Assembly: GCA_041309225.1 (NCBI GenBank)
Contig: JBFYZZ010000230.1
Coordinates: forward strand, 1 to 6,406
Direction of reading: 5' to 3'
Source: JAFGLY01 sp041309225
GTDB lineage: Bacteria > Myxococcota_A > UBA796 > JAFGLY01
DNA length: 6,406 bases
The position numbers and the translations under genes were made by a program. Position 1 is the stretch's first letter; each line of letters opens with the position of its first letter. Positions 1-4,173 of the stretch are shown in pieces. Below the pieces are notes generated by a model. That model worked only from the letters and a program-made list of their open reading frames with translations, searched no databases and had not been told where the DNA came from.

Positions 1-2
1 CC

Positions 3-1817
3 GGGGTCGCCGGGGTGGCGGCGGTGGCGTGCACCGGGGCGGGGGGCGCCCTCCTCGCGCGGCTCTCCCCCGGCGCGCTCGATGCCGAGGGGGGGTGGGC
101 ACGCGCCCTGGCCGCCGGCCTGGCCCTCTGGGGACTCGCGGCCCTCCCCTTCGGGCTCCTGTTCGGCGTCCGGCCCCTGACCAGCTCGCTGCTCGTCCTG
201 GTGCTCGCGGCCGGCTGGCTGCTCCGGCCCCCCGTCCGCCTCCCCCGGCCCGGTGGCGTGGGTCTCGCGGCCCTGGGGCTCGTCCTCCTGCCCGCGCTCC
301 TGGGGGTGCTGGCCCCCACGACGAGCACGGACGAGCTCTACTACCACGTGGCCCTGCCCCTCAGGATGCTGGGGACCGGGCACCTCGCCGGCGGCTTCCT
401 GCTGCCCAACGGCAGCCGGCCGCTCGCCCTCCACCTGCCGTTCGCGGCGCTGGTGGCCATGGGCGGCGAGGGAGCGCCGCGGGCGTTCTGCCTCCTCCTG
501 GGCGCGGCCACGCTCGGGCTCGTCGCGCGTCGTGCGCGGACCTGGTGGGGGCCGTCGGCGGGATGGATGGCCCCGGCCCTCCTCGCGGGCTCCCTCACGT
601 TCCTCGGGCAGGCCGGCGTGGCGGGCAACGACCTCGCGGCCGGGTTCCTGGTCCTGGTGGCCGCCGACGCGCTCGTGGAGGGCGGGTTCCTCGTCCCGGC
701 CGCCCTCGCGGCCGGAGGTGCCCTGGCGGTCAAGTACACCGCCGCCGCCCCCCTGCTGCCGCTGTTCCTCTGGGCCGGCGCGGCGGCACGCCGGCCGGCG
801 GCCATCCTGCGGGTCGCCGCCGCGGGCGGAGTGGCCCTCGTCTGGGTGGTTCCGTGGTGGGCCTGGAACCTGGCCGGCGGCCTTCACCCCCTCTTCCCCT
901 ACGCGGGCTGGGGGGAGGCCGGGGGTCTGGTCTTCTCGTTCCCCGAGAAGTACGGCCTGGGCCACGATCCGCGCTCCTGGCTGCTGCTCCCGTGGAACGC
1001 CGTGATGCGGGCCGAGACCGACTCCACCGTGTTCCTCGGCCGGGTGAACCCCGGCTTCCTGGCCCTCCTGCCCCTGGCCGTGGTCGCCGCGATCGGTCGC
1101 GATCGGCGCCTTCGGGCCCTGCTCCTCGCCGCTGCGGGCGGGTTCGTGCTCTGGGGGACCGGCGTCCAGTGGCTCCGCTACCTGCTCCCGGTCCTGCCGC
1201 TGGCCGCCCTGGCCTGTGCCGGCGGGCTTGCCCGGTTGCCGGCCGCGGGCCGCCTCGCGGCCTGGCTGGCCTGGGCGGCGGGCCTCCCGGCCAACGCGGG
1301 GCCGGTGCTGGCCGAGGCGGTGGAGCAGGCGCCCGTGGCCCTGGGCCGGGAGACGGCCGAGGACTACCGGGCGCGCCGCATCCCGGGCTGGTCCGCCGTC
1401 CGGTGGATTCGGGACCAGACTCCGCCCGACGCCCGCGTCGCCCTCCTGTACGCCTGGCAGGCCTCGCCCCTCCAACGGGAGTGGTTCGTGGGCTCGGTGG
1501 AGGACCACGTCCCCACGCGGTACCTGCTGGCCACCGCGGGCGGCCGCACGCTCGACGTCCTGGCCGATCGGGGCGTGGAATGGGCGCTCGTGGGCTCCCC
1601 TCGCTTCCTGAAGAAGGTCTACCCCTTCCTCCCCCCCGAGACGCTCCGGACCCAGTTCGAGGACCCCGCGCGGGATCTCTCGCGCCTCCTCGCGGCACGG
1701 GCCGAGCTGGTGTTCGAGGAGGACCGGTACGCGGTCTGGCGCCTCCCGCCCCCGGCCGATGCGCCGCCGCCTCCTCCGGGAGATTCCCCTGGCACGGCCG
1801 ATCCCGACCCCGGATGA
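3..1817 (+). CDS. GT-C fold membrane glycosyltransferase, GT39/ArnT-PMT-like (5' partial)
   Basis: Predicted inner-membrane enzyme that would move a sugar from a polyprenyl-phosphate donor to an acceptor on the outer face of the membrane. Numbering is from the GTG at 15. Seen: many hydrophobic helices over roughly residues 1-430, then a soluble C-terminal domain (about 435-580) and a Pro-rich tail (PPPADAPPPPPG). The first large loop after the helix at 80-99 has TSTDELYYH, with D106-E107 at the place of the acidic motif that GT-C enzymes use in catalysis. KYTAAAPL (K240) and WLRYLLPVLP (R388) are also typical of the family. The frame is open to the window edge, and the codons before GTG 15 (GVAG) continue a hydrophobic helix with no ribosome binding site, so the true start is probably upstream. 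Donor and acceptor cannot be read from sequence. It could instead be an uncharacterised GT-C relative outside GT39. Fold class is fairly sure; exact function is not. Confidence 0.8.
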   Translation, partial: GVAGVAAVACTGAGGALLARLSPGALDAEGGWARALAAGLALWGLAALPFGLLFGVRPLTSSLLVLVLAAGWLLRPPVRLPRPGGVGLAALGLVLLPALLGVLAPTTSTDELYYHVALPLRMLGTGHLAGGFLLPNGSRPLALHLPFAALVAMGGEGAPRAFCLLLGAATLGLVARRARTWWGPSAGWMAPALLAGSLTFLGQAGVAGNDLAAGFLVLVAADALVEGGFLVPAALAAGGALAVKYTAAAPLLPLFLWAGAAARRPAAILRVAAAGGVALVWVVPWWAWNLAGGLHPLFPYAGWGEAGGLVFSFPEKYGLGHDPRSWLLLPWNAVMRAETDSTVFLGRVNPGFLALLPLAVVAAIGRDRRLRALLLAAAGGFVLWGTGVQWLRYLLPVLPLAALACAGGLARLPAAGRLAAWLAWAAGLPANAGPVLAEAVEQAPVALGRETAEDYRARRIPGWSAVRWIRDQTPPDARVALLYAWQASPLQREWFVGSVEDHVPTRYLLATAGGRTLDVLADRGVEWALVGSPRFLKKVYPFLPPETLRTQFEDPARDLSRLLAARAELVFEEDRYAVWRLPPPADAPPPPPGDSPGTADPDPG

Positions 1818-1827
1818 CGACCCGCAG

Positions 1828-1857
1828 GTGACGAGCCCGCCCCGGACGGCGTAGGCT
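1828..1857 (+). promoter_or_regulatory. Weak sigma70-like promoter candidate upstream of the PLP enzyme gene
   Basis: In the 75-bp gap between the glycosyltransferase stop and the next ATG, GTGACG (1828-1833, 4/6 to the -35 consensus) lies 18 bp before TAGGCT (1852-1857, 3/6 to the -10 consensus). Transcription would start near 1864, leaving a leader of about 30 nt. The match is poor and GC-rich genomes give many such hits. Read-through from the upstream gene is equally possible, since I see no terminator hairpin in the gap. Confidence 0.25.
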
Positions 1858-1881
1858 CGGATCACCACGCTCCCACCCCGC

Positions 1882-1886
1882 AGGGA
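1882..1886 (+). promoter_or_regulatory. Ribosome binding site for the PLP enzyme gene
   Basis: AGGGA ends 6 nt before the ATG at 1893. It supports this start, which also gives a protein of normal length for the family. Confidence 0.55.
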
Positions 1887-1892
1887 TCCACC

Positions 1893-3161
1893 ATGCAGCG
1901 CAAGAGCCGGCGCGACAGCCACTCCTTCCAGCCCGAGACCCTGGCCCTGGGCCTGGGGTACGACCCGGCGCTCTCCGAGGGAGCCCTGAAGACACCGGTG
2001 TTCCTGACCAGCAACTTCCTGTTCGCCACCGCGGAGCAGGGCCGGAAGTTCTTCCAGGCTGCCTACGGCCTGGCGGAGATGCCCAAGGGCGAGGCCATGG
2101 GCCTCATCTACTCCCGCCTGAACAACCCCAACCTCGAGATCTACGAGGAGCGCCTCGCCGCGCTGGAGGGCATGGACCGGGCCGCCCTCTTCGCCAGCGG
2201 CATGAGCGCGATCTCCACCACGATCCTCGCCCTGGCCCGTCCCGGCGACGTCATCCTCTCCACCGCGCCCGTGTACGGCGGCACGCACTTCCTCTTCGAC
2301 AAGATCCTCCCGCCGCTCGGCATCGAGGTCCATTGGACCCCCGCGGGCGATGGCGCGCCGGCCGGCCTGAGGGCGGCCGTCGAGCGATACGGCCCCCGCG
2401 TCCGGATGCTCTACGTGGAGACCCCCGCCAACCCGACGTTGAGCCTCACCGACATCCGGGCCGTGGCGGACCTGGCCGCCGGCGGCTCCACGCCCGAGCG
2501 GAGGATCCTGGTGGCGGTGGACAACACCTTCCTGGGGCCGGTGTTCCAGAAGCCGCACGAGTTCGGCGCCGACGTCGTGTTCTACAGCGCCACCAAGTTC
2601 CTGGGCGGCCACTCGGACCTGGTCGCTGGGGTGGCGATCGGGGACCGGGCCACCATGGCCGAGGTGCTCACCTACCGGACCATCCTGGGGAGCATGGCCG
2701 ATCCGTTCACCGCCTGGCTCCTCTCCCGATCGCTGGAGACGCTCTCCATCCGCATGCGACGCCAGGCCAAGACCGCCCGCATCCTGGCCCGCATGCTCGC
2801 CGAACACCCCCGGGTCCGCAGGGTGTGGTACCCGGGGATCCACGAGCGCGGCACTCCCCAGGCGGAGCTGTTCGCCCGCCAGTGCACCGGCGCGGGCTCC
2901 CTCATCGCCTTCGAGATCGAGGGCGGCGAGGCCGAGGCCTTCGCGGTCCTGAACCGGCTCGAGGTGGTCCGCCTCGCGGTCTCCCTGGGTGGGACCGAGA
3001 GCCTCATCGAGCACCCCATGCGCATGACCCACGCCGACGTGCCGCCCGAGCTCCTCGGCGCCCACGGGGTCACCGAGTCCATGCTGCGGATCTCCGTCGG
3101 GCTCGAGCACGTGGACGACCTGAAGCGGGACCTGGCGCAGGCGTTGGAGGTCCTCGGCTAG
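1893..3161 (+). CDS. Cys/Met metabolism PLP-dependent enzyme (cystathionine gamma-synthase / gamma-lyase family)
   Basis: Complete 422-residue cytoplasmic fold-type I PLP enzyme of the trans-sulfuration family, which forms or cleaves C-S bonds at the gamma carbon of homoserine- or methionine-type substrates. Seen in order: YSRLNNPN (Y73, R75), which in the family reaches the PLP phosphate of the partner subunit; SGMSAI (G103, M104), phosphate-binding; VYGGT (Y128), which stacks on the PLP ring; VDNTF (D210), which contacts the pyridine nitrogen; SATKFLGGH with the PLP lysine K235; SLGGTESLIEHP (364-375); and RISVGLE with R399, which binds the substrate carboxylate. All key residues are present, so it should be active. 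An extra segment at about 53-71 (FFQAAYGLAEMPKG) precedes YSR and marks a side branch of the family. The residue after YG is Gly130, where Pseudomonas methionine gamma-lyase has its specificity Cys, so lyase activity on methionine is not favoured, but synthase, sulfhydrylase and lyase cannot be separated by eye. No other sulfur-metabolism gene is visible nearby. Confidence 0.93.
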   Translation: MQRKSRRDSHSFQPETLALGLGYDPALSEGALKTPVFLTSNFLFATAEQGRKFFQAAYGLAEMPKGEAMGLIYSRLNNPNLEIYEERLAALEGMDRAALFASGMSAISTTILALARPGDVILSTAPVYGGTHFLFDKILPPLGIEVHWTPAGDGAPAGLRAAVERYGPRVRMLYVETPANPTLSLTDIRAVADLAAGGSTPERRILVAVDNTFLGPVFQKPHEFGADVVFYSATKFLGGHSDLVAGVAIGDRATMAEVLTYRTILGSMADPFTAWLLSRSLETLSIRMRRQAKTARILARMLAEHPRVRRVWYPGIHERGTPQAELFARQCTGAGSLIAFEIEGGEAEAFAVLNRLEVVRLAVSLGGTESLIEHPMRMTHADVPPELLGAHGVTESMLRISVGLEHVDDLKRDLAQALEVLG

Positions 3162-3219
3162 TCGCGGTCTTTCCCCTCCGTGCGGCCCGCGTGTCTGGAT
3201 CGGTGGACAGCGGAACACT

Positions 3220-3225
3220 GGAGGA
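3220..3225 (+). promoter_or_regulatory. Strong ribosome binding site deciding the lipoprotein start
   Basis: GGAGGA is a near-perfect Shine-Dalgarno. Its GGAGG core ends 5 nt before the ATG at 3230. The same reading frame stays open far upstream, to 2333, only because it shadows the PLP gene, so this site is what fixes the true start. Confidence 0.75.
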
Positions 3226-3229
3226 ACCG

Positions 3230-4129
3230 ATGCACCGCTCCCTCGTCATCCTGGCCGTGACCGGCGCCGGCTGCGCCACCTCTCCCGATCTGCTCGACGT
3301 CCTGCCCGACGAGCGCATCGAGATCAACCTGCCCACCGGCGCCGAGGCCGCCAAGGCGGTGGATCCCGACAAGGCATGGGCCACCTTCTACCTCTTCACC
3401 GCCGAGATCACGGAGAACGTCAACGGGCTCGTCGGTGGCGTCCTCTACTGGGTGGGCACCCTCACCTCGACGTACCCGCCCACCTGGGTCGACGAGGACC
3501 GCACCGAGGCCTCCTGGGGCCCCTGGTCCCGGGCCCTCGATCCCGTCGAGACGCTGCTCTGGGTGGCGTACGAGCCGGCCGACGACACCTACGACTGGGG
3601 CATCGACCAGTGGCCCCGGGAGGCCACCGCGGAGGAGGCCCTCCCCGTCATCCTGGGCGAGGTGGACGCCGGCGCCACCCGTGAGGCGTCCTCGGGTCGC
3701 TTCACCATCGACTTCGACACCCGGCACATGCTCGATCCCACCGAGGAGGCCGTGGGCTTCTTCACCGTGGATTACGCCATCCGGGAGGACGGGGCGTCGG
3801 GCTGGGCCACCTTCGAGGACTTCGGACCCGAGGGCATCGACGCCGCCTACTTCTACGACCAGACCCGGGACGGCGAGGGGTCCATGGACCTCACCGTGGA
3901 GAGCGATCTCACGCCCGGGTTGGGCACCGGCCTCACCGAGACCTGGGACGTCCACAGCCGCTGGCTGCCCACCGGCGCGGGCCGTGCCGACGTCGTCGTG
4001 AGCGGTGGCGACCTCGGCGCACTCACCGGGCACGCCGTCGAGTGCTGGAGCGCTTCCTTCGAGCGGATCTACTACACCGACGACTTCAGCGGCACCGTCG
4101 AGGGCGACGAGGCGCTCTGCGTGTACTAG
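3230..4129 (+). CDS. Probable secreted lipoprotein of unknown function
   Basis: A 299-residue protein that I do not recognise as a named family. The N-terminus has a short signal: MHR, a hydrophobic stretch (LVILAVTGA), then G12-A13-G14-C15, which reads as a lipobox. Gly at -3 and the 14-residue length are unusual, so lipidation is probable rather than certain. The mature part is acidic and rich in Asp, Glu, Trp and Tyr, has no membrane helix, and looks like a beta-rich extracytoplasmic domain. Two cysteines near the end (C272 in VECWSA and C297 in the terminal CVY) are well placed for a disulfide closing the C-terminus. The start is fixed by a strong ribosome binding site. It follows the PLP gene by 68 bp on the same strand, so co-transcription is possible, and it converges on the large repeat protein. 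Codon bias matches its neighbours and no truncation is seen. It may be a lineage-specific envelope protein; no function should be assigned. Confidence 0.8.
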   Translation: MHRSLVILAVTGAGCATSPDLLDVLPDERIEINLPTGAEAAKAVDPDKAWATFYLFTAEITENVNGLVGGVLYWVGTLTSTYPPTWVDEDRTEASWGPWSRALDPVETLLWVAYEPADDTYDWGIDQWPREATAEEALPVILGEVDAGATREASSGRFTIDFDTRHMLDPTEEAVGFFTVDYAIREDGASGWATFEDFGPEGIDAAYFYDQTRDGEGSMDLTVESDLTPGLGTGLTETWDVHSRWLPTGAGRADVVVSGGDLGALTGHAVECWSASFERIYYTDDFSGTVEGDEALCVY

Positions 4130-4132
4130 CCT

Positions 4133-4151
4133 CGGGCTCCTTGGGAGCCCG
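4133..4151 (+). terminator. Hairpin 1 in the convergent gap: candidate terminator for the lipoprotein gene
   Basis: A perfect 8-bp stem (4133-4140 with 4144-4151, core GGGCTCC/GGAGCCC) with a TTG loop lies 3 bp after the TAG at 4127-4129. No T-run follows, so it is not a classic intrinsic terminator, though GC-rich bacteria often lack U-tracts. Its right arm overlaps the left arm of hairpin 2, so the two cannot form together. Confidence 0.45.
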
Positions 4152-4173
4152 CGCCCCGCAAGGAGCGCGGGCT
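4146..4173 (-). terminator. Hairpin 2 in the convergent gap: candidate terminator for the repeat-protein gene
   Basis: A perfect 9-bp stem (4146-4154 with 4165-4173, AGCCCGCGC/GCGCGGGCT) with a 10-nt loop. Transcription from the minus-strand gene meets it immediately: its first arm includes two bases of that gene's stop codon (4174-4172). No U-tract follows. It could equally be a dispersed palindromic (REP-like) element, of which I see no second copy in this window. Confidence 0.4.

Noticed and set aside
730..1995. A 421-residue minus-strand frame opposite the glycosyltransferase
   Set aside because: Arg/Pro/Gly-rich with no domain signal, antisense to a clear membrane protein and running into the PLP gene. 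It is open only because stop codons are rare at this GC content.
2333..3229. An upstream extension of the lipoprotein frame that would give a 598-residue plus-strand protein
   Set aside because: This part overlaps the well-supported PLP enzyme in another frame and reads as low-complexity Arg/Pro/Gly sequence, typical of a GC-rich shadow frame. The strong ribosome binding site and signal peptide place the start at 3230.
3162..3229. Promoter or terminator in the 68-bp gap between the PLP gene and the lipoprotein gene
   Set aside because: Apart from the ribosome binding site I found no hairpin of note and no convincing -35/-10 pair.
3158..4033. A 291-residue minus-strand frame opposite the lipoprotein gene
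   Set aside because: Gly/Val/Asp-rich reading without a recognisable motif. The plus-strand frame has a strong ribosome binding site and a signal sequence, and its end fits the convergent gap, so this is a shadow.
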